From contig NZ_JADEXU010000051.1 of assembly GCF_015206895.1 (NCBI RefSeq), positions 1 to 48,433 on the forward strand: a stretch of 48,433 bases of DNA, written 5' to 3'. The notes beneath the pieces are model-generated. The model made no database searches, was not told the DNA's origin, and saw only the letters and a program-made list of their open reading frames with translations. The stretch is from Nostoc sp. LEGE 12450 (GTDB taxonomy: Bacteria > Cyanobacteriota > Cyanobacteriia > Cyanobacteriales > Nostocaceae). The translations under genes were made by a program, and so were the position numbers. This document shows positions 19,114-27,987 of this stretch, piece by piece; position 1 is the stretch's first letter, and every line of letters begins with the position of its first letter.

Positions 19114-19134
19114 AAAATCTAAAATCTAAAATTT
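19114..19134. repeat. Short heptameric repeat (AAAATCT x2 plus AAAATTT)
   Basis: Three 7-base units directly downstream of the pixJ stop, next to the four-helix-bundle pseudogene start. STRR-type element. Confidence 0.6.
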
Positions 19135-22100
19135 ATTTGACTTTAAACTTGCTAGCAGTTGTTAATAGCTCTTGCGCCATCCCTGATAAATCTTGAAACA
19201 CAGCCGCAATTTCTTGAGATTCAGCAAAAGTTTTATTAGCAATTTCTGCTACATCTTGCATTGATTTTGTGACTGTTACAGATTGGGTCATTTGTTTTTG
19301 AGTCGCTGCGGTAATCCGCTCGATTAGCTGACTAATTTCGGCAGTTGCAGAAACGATCGCATTCAAGTTTTGGCGAGTGTCACTGACAAGATTTGTGCCT
19401 TCTACTACCTGCTGAATACCAATTTCCATTGCTACTGCAACTTCTCCGGTTTCTGCTTGAATATCCTGGACTAATTTTTCTATTTCGATGGTTGCCGCTG
19501 CTGACTGGCGAGATAAAGAACGGACTTCATCGGCTACAACTGCGAAGCCTTTGCCATATTCACCGGCACGGGTAGCTTCAATAGCCGCATTCAGAGCTAG
19601 TACGTTTGTCTGTGTAGCAAAATTACCAATCAAATTCACCACTTTGGAGATTTTTTGCGAAGATTCGCTGAGGCGTTTAATCTTTTTGCTGGTTTGAGCA
19701 ACGGTTTCACGAATTCCTTGGATTGCTTGTACAGTCAGATTCATCGCTGTATCGCCAGACTCTACAGTTTCATTGGCTTGTTGCACTGCAACTTGCACTA
19801 ATTCGGCATTCGCCACCACAGCTTGAGTAGAGTCCACCATCTGTTGAATTTCGCCTAATGCTGCGGTAATTTCCTCAGATTGTTGTTGTGCCAGATTAGT
19901 CAGTCCCGCCAGTGAAGCCTCGCTATTGGTAGAAGTTTGAGCAACTTGTTGAGCAGCCCCCTGTACCTGAAGAACTATTTGCCGCAGCGCTTGCAGGGTA
20001 TTGTTGTAAGCATCAGCGATCGTGCCTAGTTCGTCTTCTGTAATCGGTGCGCGTACTGTTAAGTCACCGTTAAGGGCGGGTCTAAGGGCTGTTAAGAGTT
20101 GAATAGATCGTTGTTGTAGTAACTCCTTGGCTGCCTTTTCTCGTGCGGCTGCTTCTGCTAATTTTGCTGACTGTGCTTGTACCTGCTGCAAATATTCGGT
20201 ATGTTGTAATGCCAGTCCTAACTGGTTCCCAATGCGTGCTAACAACGTGACTTCTGATTCTTCCCAATCACGAGTTCCAGAATTTTGATAAGCTGCCAGC
20301 AAACCCCACAATTGCTCCCCAGCAAATACAGGAACAATTACATAAGCTTTGACTTCAAATTGCTCTAAAATTTCAATGTGGCAAGGAGAATGACCTACCT
20401 GATAGATGTCATTTACAACAAAGCTTTCATCTTGGCTATATCGACCTCCCTGAGTTTCTTGCAAGTGGGTATCTTCCCAGACAGTTTTGATATCGGGACC
20501 TACCAGTTTTACCCAATTATGGCCTACAGATTCCGCTACAAATTCGCCAGTCCAATTAGGGTTGAATCGATAGACTGCGACGCGATCGCATCGCAGTAAT
20601 TGCCGTACTTCTTGAGTGGTTGTTTTGAAGATTTCTTCTACATCTGAAGATTGCCGGATGCGGTTACTGATCTTGGTGACAGCTTTCTCTTGTTCCGCTA
20701 TCTGAGCTAACTTTTCAGATTTCAACCGAACTAATTCTAAATAATCTATCTGTGATTTAGCTAGGCTAAATTGCAAGCTAGTCTGAACCAAAAAATTCAC
20801 TTCCCAGGTTTCCCATTCACGGGGGCTAGAATTTTGATAAGCTGCCAGCAAACCCCACAATTTATCCCCGAAGAATATAGGAACAATTATGTAAGCTCTG
20901 GCTTCAAACTGCTCTAAAATCTCAATATGGCAAGGAGCAAGCCCTACTTGATAGATGTCATTGACAACAAAGTTTTCGCCTCTGACATACCTACCTCCCT
21001 TAGTTTCTTGTAAGTAGGTATCGTCCAAAACGGTTTTAATATCAGGGCCTACCAGTTTTGTCCAACCAGTACCCACAGACTCAGCCACAAATTCGCCACC
21101 CCAGTCAGGGTTAAAACGATAGACTGCGACGCGATCGCATCGTAGTGATTGGCGCACTTCTTGAGTGGTTGTTTTGAAGACGCTATCTACATCTAAAGAT
21201 TGTCGGATGCGGCCTACTATCTTAGTAAAAGCTTTTTCTTGTTCAACTATTTGGGCTAGCTGTTCAGATTTCTTATGCATCTGTTCTAGATATTCGCCTT
21301 GTGAGATAGCCACACCAAATTGCAGTCCAATTTGGGTTACAAAGCTTTCTTCCCAAGGTTGCCAATCACGAGGCCCAGAATTTTGATAAGCTGCCAGCAA
21401 GCCCCATAATTTCTCTCCAGAAAATATGGGCGCAATGATGTAAGCCTTCATTTCATACTGCTCTAAAATATCAATGTGGCATTGAGTATGACCCATTTTA
21501 TAGATGTCTTTGGCCACAAAGCTTTCACCCTTGGCATAACGTCCTCCTTGGGTGTCTTGCAAGTGGCTATCTTCCCACACCATATAAAAATCAGGGCTGA
21601 CCATTTTTACCCAGCCATTACCCACTGACTCAGCGACAAACTCGCCACTCCAGTCAGGTTTGAAACGATAAACGGCGACGCGATCGCATTTTAGTAATTG
21701 ACGTACTTCTTGAGTGGTTGTTTGAAAAATCTTATCGACATTTGATGCCCGCAGAATTTTGTCGATGACTTTAGCTACAGATTTTTTTGCTAGTATTCGC
21801 TGTTGTTCTTCTCTTTGGAATTCAAAACTCTGCAATTTGTAGATTAATTCTGTTGTAATTTGAGATAGCAGAGTAATTTCTATTTCTTGCCACTGCCGTG
21901 TTGAATAGCAATTATTTACTACCAGCAATCCCCATACTTTCCCTTCTACTACTATCGGTAAACTCAAACTAGCTTTGATTTGAAATTTATCTAGTAGTTG
22001 CTTTTGATAGGGTGTAAGTTGAATCTGATTGATATCGTCAATAACTACAGGTTCTATATAGTCTTGGTTTGTGTATAAGCCAAAAATAATTCCGGGAATA

Positions 22101-22441
22101 TTTTCGCCTAGAGTCGGTGTCCAACCTAGTGTTCGAGATTCTGCTAAAACATTACCTGAATCAAGGGAAGTAAACTGATAAATTAAGGCGCGATCGCAGC
22201 CAATTTTTTCTCTAATTTGCGCTACAGTAATTTTGAGTAGTGTATCAATGTCTGGAGCTTGACGCAGATGAGTTACGATGTCTTGTAACTGTCGCCGCCA
22301 AGTTTTAAATTCCTGAGATATGGCATTTAATAAAGATATTTCATTACTAGCAATATTTGCTATATTAGCGTGTCCATTTAAATTTTCTACTTCAGATATT
22401 AGATGCTCATTTTCATGGCTATTGCTATACAAAAATGTCAT
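19133..22441 (-). CDS. pixJ: PixJ-type phototaxis chemoreceptor: four GAF (three bilin-type), HAMP, MCP signalling domain
   Basis: 1102-residue methyl-accepting chemotaxis protein without transmembrane segments. GAF1 (about 55-205) lacks the chromophore Cys. GAF2, GAF3 and GAF4 (about 222-385, 405-568, 588-751) have Cys-His at 321-322, 504-505 and 687-688. GAF2 shows W289, D291, Y302, C321 and H322, the same residue numbers recalled for the red/green cyanobacteriochrome GAF2 of Anabaena AnPixJ, so the two proteins appear colinear. GAF4 keeps all five positions (W655, D657, Y668, C687, H688); GAF3 has Leu472 instead of the lid Trp. A HAMP-like linker (about 775-830) and the MCP domain with its hairpin tip (about 960-1000) follow. 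It senses light and drives the PixL kinase through PixI, giving positive phototaxis in motile filaments (hormogonia). Confidence 0.93.
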   Translation of the reverse strand: MTFLYSNSHENEHLISEVENLNGHANIANIASNEISLLNAISQEFKTWRRQLQDIVTHLRQAPDIDTLLKITVAQIREKIGCDRALIYQFTSLDSGNVLAESRTLGWTPTLGENIPGIIFGLYTNQDYIEPVVIDDINQIQLTPYQKQLLDKFQIKASLSLPIVVEGKVWGLLVVNNCYSTRQWQEIEITLLSQITTELIYKLQSFEFQREEQQRILAKKSVAKVIDKILRASNVDKIFQTTTQEVRQLLKCDRVAVYRFKPDWSGEFVAESVGNGWVKMVSPDFYMVWEDSHLQDTQGGRYAKGESFVAKDIYKMGHTQCHIDILEQYEMKAYIIAPIFSGEKLWGLLAAYQNSGPRDWQPWEESFVTQIGLQFGVAISQGEYLEQMHKKSEQLAQIVEQEKAFTKIVGRIRQSLDVDSVFKTTTQEVRQSLRCDRVAVYRFNPDWGGEFVAESVGTGWTKLVGPDIKTVLDDTYLQETKGGRYVRGENFVVNDIYQVGLAPCHIEILEQFEARAYIIVPIFFGDKLWGLLAAYQNSSPREWETWEVNFLVQTSLQFSLAKSQIDYLELVRLKSEKLAQIAEQEKAVTKISNRIRQSSDVEEIFKTTTQEVRQLLRCDRVAVYRFNPNWTGEFVAESVGHNWVKLVGPDIKTVWEDTHLQETQGGRYSQDESFVVNDIYQVGHSPCHIEILEQFEVKAYVIVPVFAGEQLWGLLAAYQNSGTRDWEESEVTLLARIGNQLGLALQHTEYLQQVQAQSAKLAEAAAREKAAKELLQQRSIQLLTALRPALNGDLTVRAPITEDELGTIADAYNNTLQALRQIVLQVQGAAQQVAQTSTNSEASLAGLTNLAQQQSEEITAALGEIQQMVDSTQAVVANAELVQVAVQQANETVESGDTAMNLTVQAIQGIRETVAQTSKKIKRLSESSQKISKVVNLIGNFATQTNVLALNAAIEATRAGEYGKGFAVVADEVRSLSRQSAAATIEIEKLVQDIQAETGEVAVAMEIGIQQVVEGTNLVSDTRQNLNAIVSATAEISQLIERITAATQKQMTQSVTVTKSMQDVAEIANKTFAESQEIAAVFQDLSGMAQELLTTASKFKVK
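20189..21778 (-). repeat. Three tandem ~549-bp repeats encoding GAF2-GAF4 of PixJ
   Basis: Cys codons 321, 504 and 687 are each exactly 183 codons apart. The DNA is visibly conserved among copies, e.g. gcgatcgcat near 20583, 21130 and 21681 and gaattttgataagctgccag at about 20279, 20829 and 21379. This is a recent internal duplication or gene conversion, and could recombine. Confidence 0.85.
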
Positions 22442-22497
22442 TTGATTAACCTCAAAATTTGTTATGGATAATAAGTGGGAATTTTGCAGAAAAGGAT

Positions 22498-22596
22498 GGG
22501 GGCATCCACTTTTGGCAGATCGACTTTTTTAGACCAACCATATAGTAGGGTTTTTGGCACCAAATAATTATGTTTCTTCCAAAAGTGGACGCTCCC
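22498..22596. repeat. 99-bp element with 18-bp terminal inverted repeats (MITE-like or large hairpin)
   Basis: Left arm gggggcatccacttttgg (22498-22515) and right arm ccaaaagtggacgctccc (22579-22596) match in 16 of 18 positions when inverted. It lies in the leader between pixI and pixJ, only 57 bases upstream of the pixJ start. No clear target-site duplication is visible. Confidence 0.65.
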
Positions 22597-22671
22597 AAAA
22601 GATGAATTATTATTCGCTTACCAAAAATTAGGAATTGTCAAAAAATTATCCCCGATGTCTATTTCAAATTT

Positions 22672-23145
22672 TCAATTATGAATCTTCCAGAGGGAAGATT
22701 GGATAATCGTTATAGCATCCAAATTAAAAATCACATCTTCGGAACCATTAATAAAGTATCCCTGTAAGAAAGGTGATATTTTAGGATAAAATAATTCGGT
22801 ATTTGGGGGTTTGATTTGTTGAATATCTAGCCATTCAATATCTATAATCTGTTTCACCAATAGCCCTAAATACTTTCCATTATTTTCCAGAACAATCGCC
22901 ATCATTCTTGAAATTAAATTTGCTCCTTGTGAAATTGGAGGATAACCTAGCATTGCCTCTAAATCCACTAACCAAAGCATCTCACCCCGCCAGTTATAAA
23001 TACCCAATACGCTACTGGACATCTGTGGAACACTACATATTTCAGGTAGTGGTACTTGCAAAACTTCTGTGATGTGTTGTAAAGAAATGACAGCTGTATC
23101 TTTTACTCCCAAATTAAAACTTAAAAACTTTTCCTTGGTTTCCAA
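22672..23145 (-). CDS. pixI: CheW-type adaptor of the phototaxis locus (PixI/PtxC-like)
   Basis: 157 residues, a single CheW domain. Characteristic stretches are VPLPEICSVPQMSSSVLGIY, NWRGEMLWLVDLEAMLGYPP and LGLLVKQIIDIEWL. CheW proteins link chemoreceptors to CheA kinases in the cytoplasmic array. Position upstream of pixJ on the same strand, after a CheY-like gene, matches the pixG-H-I-J-L order. The start ATG 23145 lies close to the family start. About 230 bases containing an inverted-repeat element separate it from pixJ, so coupling of the two messages could be affected. Confidence 0.88.
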   Translation of the reverse strand: METKEKFLSFNLGVKDTAVISLQHITEVLQVPLPEICSVPQMSSSVLGIYNWRGEMLWLVDLEAMLGYPPISQGANLISRMMAIVLENNGKYLGLLVKQIIDIEWLDIQQIKPPNTELFYPKISPFLQGYFINGSEDVIFNLDAITIIQSSLWKIHN

Positions 23146-23266
23146 AGTTATTGATCCTTTGTGCTTAATTGTTTATCTCTAGCCACTATTTGCTTTTATG
23201 ATTTGAGCTTGCAGAGGTCATATATTATAAATAGTGACATTGACTTTTAGTTGAATTATTGCATTA

Positions 23267-23629
23267 TCAATGAATTAATCGCTTTAAGATTACCACTAGT
23301 TCCTCTTTATCAATCGGTTTTGATAGATAACCATCAGCGCCCAACATATTACCCCAAATTTTATCTACATCACTATTTTTGGTAGAGCAAAAAACCACAG
23401 GTATTTTGCTAGTGTCGGGGTTATTTTTCAGTTCTCGGCAAATTTCAAAGCCACTTTTCCCTGGTAAAATTACATCGAGAAATATGAGGTCTGGCTTGTT
23501 TTTATCTATTTTGTCTTGAGCTTCTTCGCTGCTGGTGGCGCTAATTACAGAATAACCTGCCTGTTGCAAGTAACGGCTGATTATTTCCATATCTGTTAAG
23601 CCATCTTCAACAACTAAAACAGTATTCAT
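23267..23629 (-). CDS. pixH: CheY-like single-domain response regulator (PixH/PtxB-like)
   Basis: 120 residues, receiver domain only: acidic pair in VLVVEDGLTDME, phospho-Asp in LIFLDVILPGKSGFEI, Thr/Ser-Lys region FCSTKNSD and the conserved Lys in YLSKPIDKEEL. Such stand-alone regulators are phosphorylated by the CheA kinase of the same cluster and act on the motility machinery (in cyanobacteria, pilus extension motors). The gene precedes pixI by about 120 bases on the same strand. An 811-base gap with a terminator separates it from pixG, so its promoter probably lies between 23630 and 24077. Confidence 0.9.
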   Translation of the reverse strand: MNTVLVVEDGLTDMEIISRYLQQAGYSVISATSSEEAQDKIDKNKPDLIFLDVILPGKSGFEICRELKNNPDTSKIPVVFCSTKNSDVDKIWGNMLGADGYLSKPIDKEELVVILKRLIH

Positions 23630-24440
23630 GATAATTACCCTTTAAAAATTTTTAAGAATGTAGACAAATTAGATATAAAAATCCTAGTGATTCATGAACA
23701 AAGACATGCAGTAATTACGCACAAAAGATTCACCAATTTCCTTATTAAAAAGGGGGCTAGTGGGAGTGCGCCAACGAGATTTTAAGTTTTAAATGTGTAA
23801 TTTCTGACATAGAAAGGACTAGAGAATAGCCCTAACCTCTTTGTCATAATCAATATTTCACAACTCAAATAGGACTGCTATAAATACAAAAAGTTGTATT
23901 TGTCTAATTTTGGTTCAATCTTTATCTATTAACCTCAGAAAAAGTACGTAGCGGACATAATTTAATATATATATTTGTGAATATTAAAAATATTATCAAG
24001 AAAGAATAAAAGCATTCTTCGTCATAATTAAGACGTAATTTTATAGGAATATAATTAAACAAATATTTAAATACTTAAAAAAAATAATTAAGTAGCTTTC
24101 ATACTGCTACCTAATTATTCCTTCTGAATTCTGGCTTCTTTTAATGTTTATGTACGCGAGAAAGTTTATAGGTTGTAAAAATTTGGTTCTGGGTATTACT
24201 GAGTTATAGTCCAATACTGAGAAATGAAATTTTTAAGCCAATCAGACTAACTGATGATTAATTATCAATAAAAATTATTCATTCTCCCTAATTACAAACC
24301 TATCTAAAACTTATATTCTATTTTTGAAAAACTTAGTGCAACCCAAAAAGGCTCTTTTCGCATTGCTTATTGCCTATTACTAGTTAAACCAAGTAACTAT
24401 GGCTACGCCAGGCTGCACGAACAGACATCAAAGCAGATTC
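23630..24440. other. Gene-free gap between pixG and pixH
   Basis: 811 AT-rich bases with no credible ORF. It holds a strong minus-strand terminator at 24077-24119. The part 24120-24440 would be the 3' end of the pixG transcript or a short non-coding RNA; the part 23630-24076 is the probable promoter region of pixH and the genes after it. Confidence 0.5.
24077..24119 (-). terminator. Intrinsic terminator downstream of pixG (minus strand)
   Basis: Stem aataattaagtagc (24083-24096) with gctacctaattatt (24106-24119), 14 pairs including one G-U, loop of 9. Read on the minus strand it is followed by a run of eight T (24077-24084). It lies about 320 bases past the pixG stop and upstream of pixH. 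Confidence 0.75.
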
Positions 24441-25631
24441 CTATACATTGGCTTTATTCTTCTCAACGGGAACACTCAATGTAGGTAAATATTTACGTAT
24501 TATACTCATTACCTTATCAGGCGCTACGGGTTTAGTAATGAAATCTGTAGAACCGACTACTTTGGCACGAACTCTATCTAAAAGACCATCGCTGCCTGTT
24601 AATATAATCACTGGTGTATTGGCAAATGCAGATATTCGCCGCAACTGAGTGCAGATTTCATAACCACTAGCAACTGGCATAATCAAATCCAAGAAAATTA
24701 GGTCTGGTTTATCTTGAATGAGTGTTGGGAGTGCTTGTACAGCATCTTGAATTTTGATAAACCTTAGTCCATTGGAAGTAATAATATCCTCTAGCATTTT
24801 ACAGACTTGAGGGCTATCATCCACGCAGGCAACTAATGGAGCATTTGGTTTCTTTGGTTGTGTAGTGGCAGACTTATTGTTGACCTCAGTTCCTACTAAT
24901 GGCATATCAGGTACTTCTACTAATTCGATGATTCCTTTAAGGATATAAGGAAGCAATGAACGGGTGAGTGGTAGTACACTCTGCTTCATTTTCACGGCTA
25001 AATCTAAGAGAGTGAATTTACCATTGATTAAATTCACAAAGTTTTTGTAGACAGATAGACTTACCATCTGCTGGAGTTGTTCTGGTCGCCGCAAAATCGG
25101 TGCCAAATTAGGAGAAAAATTTGCTAAACCAGCGGCTGACCAAGTTTTCCATGAGTCTTGCATGTGCTTTACAGACATTTCTGCACTCGTAAAGCTCATT
25201 GGTGTTTCGAGGATAACTTCTTGGCTGCGATTGCAAGTTATAGAAGCAAAATTTCCTTGCAATGCTAGGTCAAATAGTAATTCTGCTATGGTGCTTTCGG
25301 CAATAGACTGAATCTGTTCTCTCTGAATTTTCTGTTTTTTATAAAAGATTTCTAAAAGGCGGTAATCCCAGTAATCTATTGATACGTCTTGTGAACGCAA
25401 CAGCAATTTATCAACATCAATCTGAGGACAGTTTTGAGCCATGTGTCTACGCCAGCGCCGGAAGGGATGAGTGCCCCCTGTTGCCCAAACAATACGTCCC
25501 AGGCGATAATAAAAAGTCCATTGGCCACCCTTCGAACTTTTAATATTTAATTTGCCATTATATTGCAGTTGAGTACAAGTTTTAAATTCATTAACTAAAT
25601 TCTTTGAAAGAAGAACTTCCGAGTGGGTCAT
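24441..25631 (-). CDS. pixG: PatA-type response regulator of the phototaxis locus (PixG/PtxA-like)
   Basis: 396 residues. The N-terminal ~250 residues form a PatA/PixG-type effector region with a DUF4388-like start (LQYNGKLNIKSSKGGQWTFY, then RRWRRHMAQNC), and a receiver follows at about 268-385 (CVDDSPQVCKML, phospho-Asp in LIFLDLIMPVASGYEI, Thr in ILTGSDG, Lys in FITKPVAPDK). PatA-family regulators act in heterocyst patterning and in phototaxis loci; the neighbouring pixH-I-J-L genes point to phototaxis. It is the first gene of the locus, but a strong terminator lies between it and pixH, so it probably has its own transcript. Start ATG 25631. Confidence 0.88.
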   Translation of the reverse strand: MTHSEVLLSKNLVNEFKTCTQLQYNGKLNIKSSKGGQWTFYYRLGRIVWATGGTHPFRRWRRHMAQNCPQIDVDKLLLRSQDVSIDYWDYRLLEIFYKKQKIQREQIQSIAESTIAELLFDLALQGNFASITCNRSQEVILETPMSFTSAEMSVKHMQDSWKTWSAAGLANFSPNLAPILRRPEQLQQMVSLSVYKNFVNLINGKFTLLDLAVKMKQSVLPLTRSLLPYILKGIIELVEVPDMPLVGTEVNNKSATTQPKKPNAPLVACVDDSPQVCKMLEDIITSNGLRFIKIQDAVQALPTLIQDKPDLIFLDLIMPVASGYEICTQLRRISAFANTPVIILTGSDGLLDRVRAKVVGSTDFITKPVAPDKVMSIIRKYLPTLSVPVEKNKANV

Positions 25632-26135
25632 ATTTTATTCCTTATATTAAAAAGCCAGTTATTGAAAAACCCACACTAGTTGTATAGTGGTCAGAAGACA
25701 CATCAAAATTGATATATAACGGTCAAAATCAACTTTATTAAAATCAAAGTATGATGGGAAAATAGCAAAAATCCTGTTAGTCTATAAGTACGATTTCATA
25801 TAGTTTGTTATCGGTAGACTTTACGAATGAAGTAGCTTGCTATAGTCCACATCATTAGGATGCATACAGTATTAACAAATTATTTTAATAATTTTAATAC
25901 GGAATTATATCCGTATAAGTTCTGAATTTTTGTTTAAAATGATTAGTAATATTTAGGACTTTTTAACTTTATTTATTTAAATTAGCTATGAATGCTAATA
26001 ATATTTATTTAAATTTACATTTATTAATAAAAGTTAATTGAAGCGAGCTTTGTTAGTGAATATTATCTTTAAAAAAAGGTGTGCTACTAAAACAAGTAGC
26101 AGCCACCTATAGAGTATTTATTTAGGAAAATGTCT
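25632..26135. other. Promoter region of pixG and 3' region of murQ
   Basis: 504 AT-rich bases without a gene. The right end (26071-26107) is the murQ terminator; the remainder presumably carries the pixG promoter, but no specific sigma-factor motif could be assigned with confidence. Confidence 0.5.
26071..26107 (-). terminator. Intrinsic terminator of murQ
   Basis: Stem tgctact (26082-26088) with agtagca (26095-26101), loop aaaaca, extended by ggtg/cacc with a two-base bulge. The minus strand then has seven T (26071-26077). It lies about 30 bases after the murQ stop. Confidence 0.75.
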
Positions 26136-27062
26136 TTAAGATTGGTTGCGGTTTTGATAGCTCATAACAGCGGCCCTAAGATTACTTTGGTGTTCTGAAA
26201 GAAGCCGATCGCCATCCTCTTTTTCCAAACCAGTCCAGTGCATTAATAATGCTAGTTTAACCCACTTGCCACTACGTTCTAATAAAAAACCAGCAGCTTC
26301 CCGACTTAAGCCTGTGAGGTCTTGCAATATTCGTAAAGCGCGATCGCGTAACTTTTGATTTGTTACTGCTACATCCACCATACGATTGCCATAAACCTTA
26401 CCTAGTTTAACCATTACTCCTGTGGAAAGCATATTTAAAGCTAACTTCGTGACTGTACCAGCTTTCAGGCGAGTTGAACCGGCGATGATTTCTGGCCCTG
26501 TCAATAGGCGAATGTCAATATCGGCATCAATGCTAACTTGTTCAGCCGGAACACAGGCGATAAAAATAGTACTGGCTCCCCGTTGACGAGCCGCATGAAT
26601 GGCACCGTGGACATAAGGTGTTGTCCCACCAGCAGTAATACCGACGACTACATCTAGCTGGGTAATGTGTCGCCCAGCGATCGCAGCCTCACCATCTTCG
26701 ATACTATCTTCTAAATCCTCCGAACTGCGTACCAGCGCACCCGCACCACCAGCAATAATCCCCTGTACCAACTCTGGGGGCGTACAAAAAGTAGGTGGAC
26801 ACTCAGCAGCATCTAGTACCCCTAACCTACCACTTGTGCCCGCGCCAATGTAAAATAAGCGTCCTCCGTGACGCAAACGCTCTGCGGTGCTATCAATCGC
26901 TTCAGCCAACTGAACTTTCGCCGCTGCAACCGCCGCAATTGCTTTTTGATCTTCGCTATTAAACAGTTCGACCAATTCCAGAGAACTGAGCTGGTCTAAG
27001 TTAAGACTGTTAGGATTTACCAGCTCGGTTAAAAGATGCCCACGTTCTTGCAAGTTTGTCAT
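26136..27062 (-). CDS. murQ: N-acetylmuramic acid 6-phosphate etherase
   Basis: 308 residues, full length for MurQ. The enzyme cleaves the lactyl ether of MurNAc-6-phosphate to GlcNAc-6-phosphate and D-lactate in peptidoglycan recycling, in the cytoplasm. The SIS sugar-phosphate fold is clear: YIGAGTSGRLGVLDAAECPP with catalytic Glu87, and RSSEDLEDS with Glu118, equivalent to the two Glu of the E. coli enzyme. Further family motifs are ITAGGTTPYVHGAI, GPEIIAGSTRLKAGTVTK and NQKLRDRALRIL. It begins 104 bases after the DUF3110 gene, with a repeat array between, and ends at a good terminator. No anmK, nagZ or PTS partner is next to it. Confidence 0.95.
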   Translation of the reverse strand: MTNLQERGHLLTELVNPNSLNLDQLSSLELVELFNSEDQKAIAAVAAAKVQLAEAIDSTAERLRHGGRLFYIGAGTSGRLGVLDAAECPPTFCTPPELVQGIIAGGAGALVRSSEDLEDSIEDGEAAIAGRHITQLDVVVGITAGGTTPYVHGAIHAARQRGASTIFIACVPAEQVSIDADIDIRLLTGPEIIAGSTRLKAGTVTKLALNMLSTGVMVKLGKVYGNRMVDVAVTNQKLRDRALRILQDLTGLSREAAGFLLERSGKWVKLALLMHWTGLEKEDGDRLLSEHQSNLRAAVMSYQNRNQS

Positions 27063-27110
27063 TTATCCTTATGTCCTTTGTTCGCTGTCCATTGTCATTA
27101 GTCAGTTAGC

Positions 27111-27166
27111 GACCAATGACCAGTGACCAATGACCAATGACCAATGACTAATGACTAATGACTAAT
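27111..27166. repeat. Heptameric STRR array (GACCAAT/GACTAAT), 8 units
   Basis: Eight consecutive 7-base units: GACCAAT, GACCAGT, three GACCAAT and three GACTAAT. The array ends on the first base of the DUF3110 stop codon and sits between that gene and murQ. Confidence 0.95.
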
Positions 27167-27594
27167 TAAAGCAATCCTTCCAATTTGCGACGCATCTTCT
27201 CTAGTTCAGAATCAGAGAATTCTGGTTCTTCTAGTGGCTGTTGATTGAGAGGGAAGGTGTCTTCAACAGTATCCTCCTTCTGGGCGTTTGCTTGCCAGTC
27301 AGTTTGTTCTACGTTCAGTTCTGGGGGAGTGACAACTAAATTGCTGTTTTCTGGGATGATTTCCCATTCATATCCAGCACTTTCGCAAAATTCCTTGATT
27401 TCCTCAGCATCGATTGGCTCTGGTGTCGGTGCGGGGAAATCTTGAGCTTCCAGCATTAGGGCAAAGCGCGTGGCATCATCTTCTGACTCGAACATCAGAA
27501 TTTTATTGCGATCGCCCTCCCGAATCGTGTGAATCCCCTCATTTTCGGTTCGAGCATTAAAAATTAACACAAAAACACGCATAGGCGTAATCAT
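27166..27594 (-). CDS. DUF3110 domain-containing protein
   Basis: 142 residues. The N-terminal ~90 residues are the DUF3110 domain, found in cyanobacteria and plastids, with MRVFVLIFNARTENEGIHT at the start and ESEDDATRFALMLEAQDFP as its core. The rest is acidic and low complexity (about 90-140), ending in a short predicted helix (SELEKMRRKLEGLL). Function is unknown for the family. The annotated ATG is at 27594; the Met at residue 5 (MRVFVL) is an equally plausible start that fits the domain edge better. It may share a transcript with murQ downstream. Confidence 0.85.
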   Translation of the reverse strand: MITPMRVFVLIFNARTENEGIHTIREGDRNKILMFESEDDATRFALMLEAQDFPAPTPEPIDAEEIKEFCESAGYEWEIIPENSNLVVTPPELNVEQTDWQANAQKEDTVEDTFPLNQQPLEEPEFSDSELEKMRRKLEGLL

Positions 27595-27696
27595 AAGTTA
27601 AACCAATACTTTTAGGTTGAATTTTACTATCTTCTATTAATTTTCTAGTATTTAACCTTTTTAGTGCATTTGAACTACTATTTGCATGATTTTTAC

Positions 27697-27708
27697 TCTA
27701 GTAATTTT
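27697..27708. repeat. 12-bp direct repeat, candidate attachment-site copy (left)
   Basis: tctagtaatttt occurs here and again at 32414-32425, 11 bases upstream of the integrase start. The two would bracket a 4.7-kb element containing all five island genes. The repeat is short and AT-rich, so chance cannot be excluded. Confidence 0.35.
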
Positions 27709-27987
27709 CTCTTAATAATATTCATATACCTATTATTCCTTTATTTCTCTAACTAGTACTCTGAGTCTATCTCACACATTACCACACAAGGATTACAGCT
27801 ATTTTTGACGCTATGCCCCCTATTCTCGCTTGCTTGTTTCATCATTCCCTTACTAGTACCCAGTTATAGGTCATTTCTGGCATTAATCAAAGTATCGTGA
27901 GAGTCATTATCACTTGCTATTGAGAATAAATAGGAAGGTAGTACAAAAATATTATTTTTATATCTATCTGTCTGTTATCTCCTGAAA

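Noticed and set aside
20082..21386. Several short open frames opposite or out of frame with the pixJ GAF repeats
   Set aside because: They recur only because the GAF DNA is repeated; they are shadows of the real gene.
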